The notes under the pieces: generated by a model
Seen by the model: the letters and a program-made list of their open reading frames with translations, nothing else
What the model was told of the DNA's origin: nothing
The model's database searches: none
Shown: piece after piece, positions 15,949 through 24,457 of the stretch
How positions within the stretch are numbered: position 1 is the stretch's first letter
Layout: each line of letters opens with the position of its first letter
Origin: Streptomyces sp. CB02261
GTDB taxonomy: Bacteria; Actinomycetota; Actinomycetes; Streptomycetales; Streptomycetaceae
Direction: 5' to 3'
Length of the DNA: 64,000 nucleotides
Assembly: GCF_001905665.1 (NCBI RefSeq)
Contig: NZ_LIVX01000001.1
Location: 868,001 to 932,000, forward strand
Position numbers and translations under genes: made by a program

Positions 15949-18545
15949 GCGGGGAGACGGGCGTGGGGAGCTGTCAGCGTCCTTCGTGCGAGGGTTCGTA
16001 CGAGGACATGGGAGGCGGCGAGCTGTACTGCGACACCTGCGGCCTCGCCCCGGTGGTGGCGCCCGGCGGGCTCATCGGGTCGACGCCGACCGGGGTGGCC
16101 GTGCCCGGCAGGGGTACCGGTACGGGGATCGGCGGTCCGGACTCGGGCTCCTCGCGGAGCGGTTCCCGGGCGTCGTCGCGGGCCTCCTCGCGCTCCTCGA
16201 CCTCCCGGCGTTCGGTCTCCGGGCGGCTCTCGCGTTCGCTCTCCGGCTCCTCCACGTCCCGTTCGGTGTCGGTGCGCAGCTCGGGCTCCTCGACGAGCCA
16301 GTCGGCCAGGAACCGGCTGGGCGCGGGTCTGGTGTCGATCCCCGAGGTGCCGCGGCCGGACCCGCGGGGCGCGGTGATGGAGAACCCCGAGGTCCCCGAG
16401 CGGAAGCGATTCTGCTCCCGCTCCGACTGCGGGGCCCCGGTGGGGCGTTCGCGGGGTGACCGGCCGGGGCGTACGGAGGGCTTCTGCACCAAGTGCGGGC
16501 ACCCGTACTCCTTCGTGCCGAAGCTGCGCGGCGGGGACATCGTGCACGGCCAGTACGAGGTGGCGGGCTGTCTCGCGCACGGTGGCCTCGGCTGGGTCTA
16601 CCTCGCCGTCGACCGGGCCGTCTCGGACCGCTGGGTCGTCCTCAAGGGCCTCCTCGACACCGGTGACCAGGACGCGATGGCCGCGGCGATCTCCGAGCGC
16701 CGCTTCCTCGCCGAGATCGAGCACTCCAACATCGTCCGCATCTACAACTTCGTCGAGCACCTCGACCAGCGCACCGGCTCCCTGGACGGCTACATCGTCA
16801 TGGAGTACGTCGGCGGCAAGTCGCTCAAGGAGATCGCCAACGACCGGCGGACCCCGGACGGCCGGCGCGATCCGCTGCCGGTCGAGCAGGCCTGCGCGTA
16901 CGGGATCGAGGCCCTGGAGGCGCTCGGCCACCTGCACAGCCGCAACCTGCTGTACTGCGACTTCAAGGTCGACAACGCCATCCAGACCGAGGACCAGCTC
17001 AAGCTGATCGACATGGGCGCGGTCCGCCGGATGGACGACGACGAGTCCGCGATCTACGGCACGGTCGGCTACCAGGCGCCGGAGGTGGCCGAGGTCGGCC
17101 CCTCGGTGGCGAGCGACCTGTACACAGTGGCGCGCACGCTCGCCGTGATGACCTTCGACTTCCAGGGCTACACGAACGTCTTCGTGGACTCGCTGCCCGA
17201 ACCGGACCACATCGCGGTCTTCCGGACGTACGAGTCGTTCTACCGTTTCCTGGTCCGCGCCACCGACCCCGATCCCGCACGCCGGTTCGCCTCCGCGCAG
17301 GAGATGGCGGAGCAGCTGACGGGGGTCCTGCGCGAGGTGGTGGCGCTCCAGTCGGGGCGGCCGCGTCCCGCGCTCTCGACGCTGTTCGGCACGGAGGTCC
17401 GCGTCACGGACACCACGCTCTTCGCCGAGCTGACGGAGGACGTGTCACTGCTCGGGGCCCGCGGGGGACGCAAGAGGCAGCCGGTGCCGGGGGGTGTCGC
17501 CGGTGCGGGAGTCCCGGGGGCTGGACCCGGTGCGGGTTCACCCGGTGCCGGTGCGGGTGTCCCCGGGGTCTCCGGGGCCGGTGGTGGGCCGGCCGGTGGG
17601 CCGGGGCTCGGGGAGTTGCTCGCGCCGCTCGACCCGCCCGCCACCGCGCTCGCGCTGCCCGTGCCGCGCGTCGACCCCGGCGACCCCAACGCCGGCTTCC
17701 TCGCCGGTCTGGCCGCCGCCGCGCCCGGCGAGCTGCTCGGAGCGCTCCACGCCGCGCCCGTGGCCTCCGCCGAGCTGTGGCTGCGCACCCTGCGGGCCCA
17801 ACTGGAGCTGGGCGACCTGCCCGCCGCCGGACGGACCCTCGCCGGGATCGAGGAGCGGGACCCGGACGACTGGCGGGTCGTCTGGTACCGGGGCGTCACC
17901 TCCCTGGTGACCGGAGACCACGAGCACGCGGCGCTCGCCTTCGACGCGATCTACGACGCCTTCCCCGGCGAGCCGGCGCCGAAGCTGGCCCTCGGGATCT
18001 GCGCCGAGGTGCTGGGCCAGCTGGACAACGCCGCCGAGTACTACCGCCTGGTGTGGGCCACGGACCCCAGCTTCGTCAGCGCCGCCTTCGGCCTGGCCCG
18101 GGTGCAGCTCGCGGCGGGCGACCGCACCGGAGCCGTCGCCACCCTGGAATCCGTACCGGAGGCCTCGATCCACTACACGGCGGCCCGCGTCGCGACCGTG
18201 CGGGCGCGGCTGCGGCGGCGGCCCGCGTGGGAGCCGATCGGCGCCGATCTGACGGCGGCCGCGGCGCAGGTCTCCGCGCTCCAGGGCTTCGGGCTGGACC
18301 CGGTGCGCCGCGAGCAGTTGTCGACGGAGGTCCTCGGAGCCGCCCTGGACTGGGTACTCTCCGGTAGTCCCGGTGCGGAACCGGGCGGCGGCGCGCTGCT
18401 GCTCGGAAGTGAACTGGACGAGCGCGGACTGCGCTTCGGCCTCGAACGCTCGTACCGGGTGCTGGCCCGGCTCGCCCAGCGGGGCGAGGAGAGGATCGAA
18501 CTGGTGGAGCGGGCCAACCGTTTCCGCCCCCGGACGTGGGTGTGA
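15945..18545 (+). CDS. PknG-like Ser/Thr protein kinase with zinc ribbons and TPR domain
   Basis: 866 residues from GTG 15945 (GGAGG upstream, GTGA overlap; GTG 15942 possible). Order of parts: a zinc ribbon (Cys10, 15, 29, 32); a Ser/Arg-rich linker (about 68-125); a rubredoxin-like Cys4 module (FCSRSDCG and FCTKCGHP); the kinase domain; a Gly/Pro-rich linker; and a helical TPR region (LDNAAEYYRLVWATDP). Kinase motifs: glycine loop AHGGLGWVYLAVD, Lys in WVVLKG, catalytic loop YCDFKVDN, and DMG in place of DFG (PknG has DLG). This order is that of PknG. By analogy it controls central nitrogen/TCA metabolism through an FHA substrate, and the Cys4 modules make redox control likely. Confidence 0.9.
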   Translation: MSGETGVGSCQRPSCEGSYEDMGGGELYCDTCGLAPVVAPGGLIGSTPTGVAVPGRGTGTGIGGPDSGSSRSGSRASSRASSRSSTSRRSVSGRLSRSLSGSSTSRSVSVRSSGSSTSQSARNRLGAGLVSIPEVPRPDPRGAVMENPEVPERKRFCSRSDCGAPVGRSRGDRPGRTEGFCTKCGHPYSFVPKLRGGDIVHGQYEVAGCLAHGGLGWVYLAVDRAVSDRWVVLKGLLDTGDQDAMAAAISERRFLAEIEHSNIVRIYNFVEHLDQRTGSLDGYIVMEYVGGKSLKEIANDRRTPDGRRDPLPVEQACAYGIEALEALGHLHSRNLLYCDFKVDNAIQTEDQLKLIDMGAVRRMDDDESAIYGTVGYQAPEVAEVGPSVASDLYTVARTLAVMTFDFQGYTNVFVDSLPEPDHIAVFRTYESFYRFLVRATDPDPARRFASAQEMAEQLTGVLREVVALQSGRPRPALSTLFGTEVRVTDTTLFAELTEDVSLLGARGGRKRQPVPGGVAGAGVPGAGPGAGSPGAGAGVPGVSGAGGGPAGGPGLGELLAPLDPPATALALPVPRVDPGDPNAGFLAGLAAAAPGELLGALHAAPVASAELWLRTLRAQLELGDLPAAGRTLAGIEERDPDDWRVVWYRGVTSLVTGDHEHAALAFDAIYDAFPGEPAPKLALGICAEVLGQLDNAAEYYRLVWATDPSFVSAAFGLARVQLAAGDRTGAVATLESVPEASIHYTAARVATVRARLRRRPAWEPIGADLTAAAAQVSALQGFGLDPVRREQLSTEVLGAALDWVLSGSPGAEPGGGALLLGSELDERGLRFGLERSYRVLARLAQRGEERIELVERANRFRPRTWV

Positions 18546-18547
18546 GG

Positions 18548-20023
18548 ATGTCCCAGAAGCCGAAGCCGTCGCACGGACTCGCGGTCTGCCCCGACTGCGC
18601 GGAGCCGCTGGAGTCGGGTGACCGGTTCTGCGGGGCGTGTGGTCACGACCTGATGGCCGTGCCGGCCGCCGGGGTGGAGCCGGACCGCCCGACCGTGGCG
18701 ATCGTCACCCCCGTGGACTGGCCGGACGCCCCGCCGCGGGAGCCCGGTTCGCTGTCCACCATGACCCAGCACCCCGGCGACCTGCCGGGCACCGACTCCG
18801 GCGGCCGCGACCTGCCGACGATGCCGGTCCGCACGGACGGCCCGGTGCCGCCCGGCGGGAACACCACGACGGGCAGCGGGGACTTCGAGCTGGCCGCGCC
18901 CGACCCGCGTACGGCTGTACGGGCCGCCCCGGCCCCGGCACCCGCCGCTCCCGCCGCGGTCCCCGCACCCCCTGCCCATGCCCCGGCCCCGGCCCCGGCG
19001 GCTCCCCCGCTCCCCGCCCACGCCCCCGCCGTCCCCGCCCACGCCCCCGTCGCTCCGGCGCCCGCCCCCGCCGTGCCGGCCCACGCCCCCGCGCCCGCCG
19101 CCGCCGTGTGCGTGGCCTGCCGGGCCGGGCGGGTGGACACCGACGGCTACTGCGAGAACTGCGGGCACGCCCAACCCCGTGAGCGCGACCACATGGAGCG
19201 GGAGCTCGCCGGTGTCGCCGCCGTCAGCGACCGGGGTCTGCGCCACCACCGCAACGAGGACGCGTTCTGCGTGTCCGCGGCCACGCTGCCCGACGGCTCC
19301 CCCGCCACCGTCGCCATCGTCTGCGACGGCGTCTCCTCGGCGACCCGGCCCGACGAGGCCTCCGCCGCCGCCGCCGAGGCCGCCGGCGCCTCGCTGCTCG
19401 CGGCCCTGCCCCGGGGCACCCACCCGCAGCAGGCGATGCACGAGGCGATCGTGGCCGCCGCCGAGGCCGTCAACTCCCTCGCGGAGGAACCGGGTCAGGA
19501 CGGGGCCGAGCACGACCCGCACCGCCACCGCAACGCCCCGGCCTGCACCATCGTGGGCTCCGTCGTCGCCGACGGCCTGCTCGTCGTGGGCTGGGTCGGT
19601 GACAGCCGCGCCTACTGGGTGCCGGACGACCGCGCCACCCCGCCCGCCCGGCTGACCGAGGACGACTCCTGGGCCGCCCAGATGGTCGCGGCGGGCCTGA
19701 TGAACGAGGCCGAGGCGTACGCGGACGAGCGCGCCCACGCGATCACCGGCTGGCTCGGCGCCGACTCGTACGAACTGGAGCCGCACACCGCCGCGTTCAA
19801 ACCGGACCGGTCCGGCGTGGTGGTGGTCTGCACGGACGGCCTGTGGAACTACGCGGAGGGCGCCGACGACATGGCCCGGGTCGTCCCGGCCGACGCGGCC
19901 GACCGCCCGCTGCACAGCGCCCAGGTGCTGGTCGGCCACGCCCTCGACGGCGGAGGCCACGACAACATCACGGTCGCCCTCGTGCCGTTCACCGTCTCTC
20001 CCCCCGGGGCAGGATCCGCCTGA
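18548..20023 (+). CDS. PP2C-family protein phosphatase with two N-terminal zinc ribbons
   Basis: 491 residues from ATG 18548 (GTG 18542 overlaps the kinase stop and is an alternative). A zinc ribbon near the start (CPDC...CGACGHD) is followed by an acidic linker, an Ala/Pro-rich stretch of about 60 residues, a second ribbon (CVAC...CENCGHAQ), and a complete PP2C domain. Metal-site motifs are present: RNEDAF, VCDGVSS, GWVGDSRAYW, VCTDGLWNY and GGHDNITVALV. It should be an active Mn/Mg-dependent Ser/Thr phosphatase. Position directly after the kinase suggests it reverses kinase phosphorylation or acts on the FHA and vWA proteins. Confidence 0.92.
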   Translation: MSQKPKPSHGLAVCPDCAEPLESGDRFCGACGHDLMAVPAAGVEPDRPTVAIVTPVDWPDAPPREPGSLSTMTQHPGDLPGTDSGGRDLPTMPVRTDGPVPPGGNTTTGSGDFELAAPDPRTAVRAAPAPAPAAPAAVPAPPAHAPAPAPAAPPLPAHAPAVPAHAPVAPAPAPAVPAHAPAPAAAVCVACRAGRVDTDGYCENCGHAQPRERDHMERELAGVAAVSDRGLRHHRNEDAFCVSAATLPDGSPATVAIVCDGVSSATRPDEASAAAAEAAGASLLAALPRGTHPQQAMHEAIVAAAEAVNSLAEEPGQDGAEHDPHRHRNAPACTIVGSVVADGLLVVGWVGDSRAYWVPDDRATPPARLTEDDSWAAQMVAAGLMNEAEAYADERAHAITGWLGADSYELEPHTAAFKPDRSGVVVVCTDGLWNYAEGADDMARVVPADAADRPLHSAQVLVGHALDGGGHDNITVALVPFTVSPPGAGSA

Positions 20024-20075
20024 GCGGTCGCCGATCCCCGTCCCTTCAGCCTTGTTGTCCGAGGAGCAGTAACAG

Positions 20076-21407
20076 ATGGCGAACTTCTCCAAGCCGACCG
20101 CGCCCCGGTTCTCGGTGGACGTCTACCAGAACGAGTTCCTGCCCGAGGGCGGCCGCGACGTCAGCGCGATCGTCACGGTCACGTCGACCGGGGGCGGGAC
20201 CGGCGGACATCGGCTGTCCGACCCGGCGGGCGCCGGGGCCGCCGGTGTCGTCATCATGGTCGACTGCTCCGGCTCGATGGACTATCCCGCCACCAAGATG
20301 CGGGGCGCCCGGGAGGCGACCGCCGCCGCCGTCGACACCCTGCGCGACGGCACGTCCTTCGCCGTCGTCGCGGGCACGCACGTGGCGAAGGAGGTCTATC
20401 CGGGGAACGGCGGCCTCGCCGTGGCCGACGCCCGCACCCGGGCCGAGGCCAAGGAGGCGCTGCGCCGGCTGAGCGCGGGCGGCGGCACGGCCATCGGCAC
20501 CTGGCTGCGGCTCGCGGACCGGCTGCTCTCCTCCTCCGAGCTCACCATCCGGCACGGCATCCTGCTCACCGACGGCCGCAACGAGCACGAGACGCCGGAG
20601 GAGCTGCGGGCTTCGCTCGACGCCTGCGCGGGCCGCTTCACCTGCGACGCGCGCGGGGTGGGCACCGACTGGGAGGTCAAGGAGGTCACCGGGATCGCCT
20701 CGGCGCTCCTCGGCACCGCCGACATCGTCGCCGACCCGTCCGCCCTCGCCGCCGACTTCACGGCGATGATGGAGCAGGCGATGGGCAAGGGCGTCGCGGA
20801 CGTCGCGCTGCGGCTGTGGACGCCGGTCGGGGTGGAGATCGCCTTCGTGAAGCAGGTGGCGCCGACGGTCGAGGATCTCACCGGGCGGCGTACCGAGGCC
20901 GGACCGCGCGCAGGGGACTACCCGACGGGCTCGTGGGGCGACGAGTCCCGCGACTACCACGTCAGCGTGCGGGTCCCGCGGGCCGCGATCGGTCAGGAGA
21001 TGCTCGCCGCCCGGGTCTCCCTGATCGCCCCGGACCCGGCGGGCGGCGATCCCCGCCCGCTGTCTCAAGGACTGGTACGGGCGGTGTGGACGGACGACCT
21101 GGCGATGTCGACGTCGATCAACCCGCAGGTCGCGCACTACACGGGCCAGGCCGAGCTGGCGGACGTCATCCAACAGGGCCTCGATGCCCGCAAATCGGGC
21201 GATCACGACGGCGCGACGGCGAAACTCGGCCGTGCCGTGCAGCTCGCGGCGGCCTCCGGGAACGCGGATACGGCGAAACTGCTTTCGAAGGTGGTCGACG
21301 TCGTCGACGCGGCGACCGGTACTGTGCGTTTGAAGGCGAAGGTCGCGGATGCGGACGAGATGACACTCGAGACGCGCTCCACCAAGACCGTTCGCGTCAA
21401 GAGGTAG
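20076..21407 (+). CDS. Cytoplasmic von Willebrand factor A (vWA) domain protein
   Basis: 443 residues, ATG after GAGGAGCAG. A short beta-rich lead (1-45) precedes a vWA domain with a full MIDAS: DCSGSM at the first strand, Thr in GGGTAIGTW, and Asp in LLTDGRN. The C-terminal 180 residues are beta-strand-rich, then helical (AEL...IQQGLDARKSGDHDGATAKLGRA, like a short TPR). No signal peptide or membrane helix is seen. A vWA protein beside a kinase and a PP2C phosphatase recalls the TerY-type phosphorylation triad. It is likely a metal-dependent scaffold or target of the kinase/phosphatase pair. Confidence 0.85.
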   Translation: MANFSKPTAPRFSVDVYQNEFLPEGGRDVSAIVTVTSTGGGTGGHRLSDPAGAGAAGVVIMVDCSGSMDYPATKMRGAREATAAAVDTLRDGTSFAVVAGTHVAKEVYPGNGGLAVADARTRAEAKEALRRLSAGGGTAIGTWLRLADRLLSSSELTIRHGILLTDGRNEHETPEELRASLDACAGRFTCDARGVGTDWEVKEVTGIASALLGTADIVADPSALAADFTAMMEQAMGKGVADVALRLWTPVGVEIAFVKQVAPTVEDLTGRRTEAGPRAGDYPTGSWGDESRDYHVSVRVPRAAIGQEMLAARVSLIAPDPAGGDPRPLSQGLVRAVWTDDLAMSTSINPQVAHYTGQAELADVIQQGLDARKSGDHDGATAKLGRAVQLAAASGNADTAKLLSKVVDVVDAATGTVRLKAKVADADEMTLETRSTKTVRVKR

Positions 21408-21448
21408 CCCGGCCACCGGGCCGGACGACGAGAGGGGGAAGCACCGAC

Positions 21449-22786
21449 ATGCCGACCTGCCCGAACGGACACCAGTCGGTCTCCGACGACTGGTGCGAGG
21501 TCTGCGGCCATCGCATGGCCGGGGCGGGTGCGCCGACGGGTGCCGTACCGCCGCCTCCCCCGCCGCCGCCCCCCGCGTACGGATACCCCGGCCCCGGTGG
21601 TCCCGGTGCTCCGGCCGCTCCCGGCGGCTTCGGTCCCGGTGGCGACCCGAACGCGACGGCCCAGGCGGAGCTCTGCCCGCAGTGCCGTACCCCGCGCGAG
21701 TACATGGCGCCGTTCTGCGAGGAGTGCCGCTGGAACTTCCTCACGAACACGGCTACCTCCTACACGCCGCTGTCCCCGCAGAACGCGCCTTCCGCGCCGC
21801 CGCAGCAGCCCGGCCCTCCGCCCGGTCTGAACCTGCCGCCGGGCTTCCAGTCCTCGCCGCCCCCGCCGCCGCAGCAGCAACCGCCGCAGGACCCGTTCGG
21901 CTACCAGGGGTCGCGGCCCTCGCAGGTGAACCGTCCGGCCGAGCCGCTCGGCGGCGATCCCACGCACCACCAGGCCCCGCCGCAGCGCCCCCCGGCCCAG
22001 CAGCCGCCGGCGCCGCCCGCGTACCTCCAGGCTCCCGCCCAGGCACCGGCGCCGCCCGCGCCGCCGCAGCCGCGCGCGGACGACGACTGGGTCCTGTCCC
22101 CGCCGTCGCAGCACCGGCCCCCGCAGGCCCCCCCGCAGCACCAGCCCCCGCAGCACCAGGGGCCCCCGCAGCACCAGGCTCCGCCGCCGCCCCCGCAGCA
22201 TCAGGCGCCGCAGGGACCTCCGCAGCACCAGGCGCCTCCGCAGCACCAGGCCCCCCAGGGCCCGCCGCAGCACCAGGGGCCCCCGCAGCACCAGGGGCCC
22301 ACGCAGCACCAGAGTCAGCACCAGAATCAGCACCAGGGTCAGCAGCAGCCCCCGCAGCAGTTCCAGCCGCCGCGGCAGCCGCTGTCCTGGACGGCGGTCA
22401 TCGCCCCGGACCGCGACTACTTCATGGCGATGATGCAGCGCAGCGGTCCCGAGGCGACGGGCCTGAACCTGCCCGCGTACTCGCCGGCGAAGCACCTGCC
22501 GCTCCAGGGCAACCAGATCTCCATCGGCCGCCGCCGGCACTCCACCGGCGAGTCCCCCGACATCGACCTTTCGGTGCCGCCGGAGGACCCGGGCGTCTCG
22601 CACCAGCACGCCGTGCTCGTGCAGCAGCCGGACGGCTCGTGGGCGGTCGTGGACCAGAACTCCACCAACGGCACCACGGTCAACGGCGGCGAGGAGCCGA
22701 TCCAGCCCTACGTCCCCGTCCAGCTCCAGGACGGTGACCGGGTGCACGTCGGCGCCTGGACGACGATCACGATCCGCCTGGGCTGA
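21449..22786 (+). CDS. Zinc-ribbon protein with Pro/Gln-rich linker and C-terminal FHA domain
   Basis: 445 residues from ATG 21449 (GAGAGGGGGAA upstream). Two zinc ribbons lie at the N terminus (CPNG...CEVCGH and CPQC...CEEC). About 180 residues rich in Pro, Gln and His follow. The last 110 residues are an FHA phosphothreonine-binding domain: ISIGRRRHS, GVSHQHAVLV and NSTNGTTVNG. In mycobacteria the FHA protein GarA is the PknG target. This gene closes the kinase cluster, so it is a candidate reader or substrate, although it lacks an obvious GarA ETTS-like N-terminal motif. It ends 9 bp from the convergent methyltransferase gene. Confidence 0.88.
   Translation: MPTCPNGHQSVSDDWCEVCGHRMAGAGAPTGAVPPPPPPPPPAYGYPGPGGPGAPAAPGGFGPGGDPNATAQAELCPQCRTPREYMAPFCEECRWNFLTNTATSYTPLSPQNAPSAPPQQPGPPPGLNLPPGFQSSPPPPPQQQPPQDPFGYQGSRPSQVNRPAEPLGGDPTHHQAPPQRPPAQQPPAPPAYLQAPAQAPAPPAPPQPRADDDWVLSPPSQHRPPQAPPQHQPPQHQGPPQHQAPPPPPQHQAPQGPPQHQAPPQHQAPQGPPQHQGPPQHQGPTQHQSQHQNQHQGQQQPPQQFQPPRQPLSWTAVIAPDRDYFMAMMQRSGPEATGLNLPAYSPAKHLPLQGNQISIGRRRHSTGESPDIDLSVPPEDPGVSHQHAVLVQQPDGSWAVVDQNSTNGTTVNGGEEPIQPYVPVQLQDGDRVHVGAWTTITIRLG
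22122..22361 (+). repeat. In-frame Pro/Gln/His repeats in the FHA protein
   Basis: Imperfect 15-21-base units (CCCGCAGCACCAG variants) encode PPQHQ-type repeats about a dozen times in tandem. They form the flexible linker between zinc ribbons and FHA domain and are likely to vary in copy number between strains. Confidence 0.85.
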
Positions 22787-22795
22787 CCCGCGCGT

Positions 22796-23749
22796 TCACG
22801 CGTCCGGCAGGGGCCAGGCGTACGGCCCTCCGGGGTCGTCCAGCCAGGCCCACTGCCGGTCGCCGCTGACCGTCACCCCGAAGCGCTCCCGCTCCGGCCG
22901 CCGCTCGCGCAGCCAGAGCGAGAGCGCCTCGCGCCGGTCGAGGGTCCCGCCGACCAGACCCCACAGGAAGCCGAAGCCCTCGTCCCCGGCCGGGTCGGGA
23001 CGCGGGACGCGGCCCGCGGCGCCCCGGAGCACCACGAAGTACGCGGAGGTCGCGAGGAACCGTCCCTCGGCGTGCGCCGGGTCGCGCACCCGCAGCAGGA
23101 GCAGCCCGGTGGAGAGCGGTGTGAGGACGAGGGCGCCGGGCCGGCACTGCGCGAGCCAGGGGTACGGGACCGAGGGCACCGCGCAGGTCGCGACGATCCG
23201 GTCGTAGGGGGCGCGTTCGGGGCACCCGCGGGCGCCGTCGGCGGCGACCACCGCCGGGCGGTATCCGGCGGCGGCCAGATGGGTCCGGGCGGACTCGGTG
23301 ATCTCCTCGTCCAGGTCGACGGTGGTGACGTGCTCCGCGCCGAGCCGATGGCAGAGCAGAGCCGCGTGGTAGCCGGTCCCGGCGCCGATCTCCAGGACGT
23401 CGTGCCCGTCGCGCACGTCGAGGGCGTGGAGCATCAGCGCCATCAGGGAGGGCTGGCTGGCGGACGAGAGCAGTTCCCCGTCCCGTACCCGGGTGGCGAT
23501 CGCCATGTCCTCGTAGGCCCCCCGGAGCCATTGGTCCCGCCGCCCGGGATCGGGGTCGCCGGACCAGAGCCGCTCGTAGCCGCCGGTCCCGGGGACGTAG
23601 TAGTACGGGACGAAGAGGTGGCGCGGGACGTCGGTGAAGGCGGCCCGCCAGGCGGGGTCGGTCAGCGCCCCGTCCGCCTCGACCTCCCGCACGAGGGCCC
23701 GCCGTGCCCGCGCGCCCGCCTCGGCGAACTCGTCCCGCCGCTCCTCCAT
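22796..23749 (-). CDS. PIMT-like (protein-L-isoaspartate methyltransferase family) SAM methyltransferase
   Basis: 317 residues. The SAM-binding motif I is DVLEIGAGTGYHAALL, followed by VTTVDLDEEI (motif post-I) and the PIMT-type loop APYDRIVATCAVPSVPYPWLAQ. Pcm enzymes are about 210 residues; this one has an extra N-terminal lead and a roughly 100-residue C-terminal extension, as in the larger actinobacterial relatives. Whether it repairs isoaspartate or modifies another substrate is not certain. It is divergent from the haemoglobin gene with an 82-bp gap, and converges with the FHA gene. Confidence 0.8.
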   Translation of the reverse strand: MEERRDEFAEAGARARRALVREVEADGALTDPAWRAAFTDVPRHLFVPYYYVPGTGGYERLWSGDPDPGRRDQWLRGAYEDMAIATRVRDGELLSSASQPSLMALMLHALDVRDGHDVLEIGAGTGYHAALLCHRLGAEHVTTVDLDEEITESARTHLAAAGYRPAVVAADGARGCPERAPYDRIVATCAVPSVPYPWLAQCRPGALVLTPLSTGLLLLRVRDPAHAEGRFLATSAYFVVLRGAAGRVPRPDPAGDEGFGFLWGLVGGTLDRREALSLWLRERRPERERFGVTVSGDRQWAWLDDPGGPYAWPLPDA

Positions 23750-23831
23750 GCCTCCACTCTGCCGCCGCCGGGGGTCCCCGGCCAGCGGTCCTGGACCTCA
23801 AGTCCTAGGGCGGGGCATCTGAGACGATGGG

Positions 23832-24239
23832 ATGGTGAACGAGATTCCCGGGGAAACTGTGCAGGAGCAGACCTTCTACGAGCAGGTCGGCGGCGAGGAG
23901 ACCTTCCGTCGTCTGGTCCGCCGTTTCTACGAGGGCGTCGCGGGGGACCCGCTGCTGCGTCCGATGTACCCCGAGGAGGACCTCGGCCCGGCGGAGGAGC
24001 GCCTCACCCTCTTCCTGATGCAGTACTGGGGCGGCCCCCGCACCTACAGCGACCACCGCGGCCACCCCCGGCTCCGGATGCGCCACGCCCCGTTCACCGT
24101 GGACCAGGCCGCTCACGACGCCTGGCTCCGTCACATGCGCGCGGCCGTGGACGACCTCGGCCTGGCCCCGGAGCACGAGCGGGAGCTGTGGCGGTACATG
24201 ACGTACGCGGCGGGCTCGATGGTGAACACGGCCGGCTGA
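23832..24239 (+). CDS. glbO: Group II truncated haemoglobin
   Basis: 135 residues. Truncated-globin landmarks: Phe-Tyr in the B helix (RRFYEGVAG), the CD segment PLLRPMYPEEDL, LFLMQYWGGP in helix E, and the proximal His in RMRHAPF followed by AHDAWLRHM (Trp of helix G). These place it with the GlbO/trHbII type. It binds haem and probably O2 or NO in the cytoplasm. GTG 23835 is a possible alternative start. It is not in an operon. Confidence 0.9.
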   Translation: MVNEIPGETVQEQTFYEQVGGEETFRRLVRRFYEGVAGDPLLRPMYPEEDLGPAEERLTLFLMQYWGGPRTYSDHRGHPRLRMRHAPFTVDQAAHDAWLRHMRAAVDDLGLAPEHERELWRYMTYAAGSMVNTAG

Positions 24240-24457
24240 CCACCCCTCACTCCCCGTACCGCCCGGTCCCGTCCCCGACCGCGCACGGACGAACACATTC
24301 CGGAGACCGAACGCCGGATAACGGTCACGATCGCATCAAGGTCGGACCGCAAGCGGTTACCAGCGGCACATTCCCTCTGAAAGCATCCGGGGGAAGTCTC
24401 GGCAGCGTTCGACCGTGTTCGACGGGCGCACCGTGATCAGGGTGGCCAGGGGGATGG

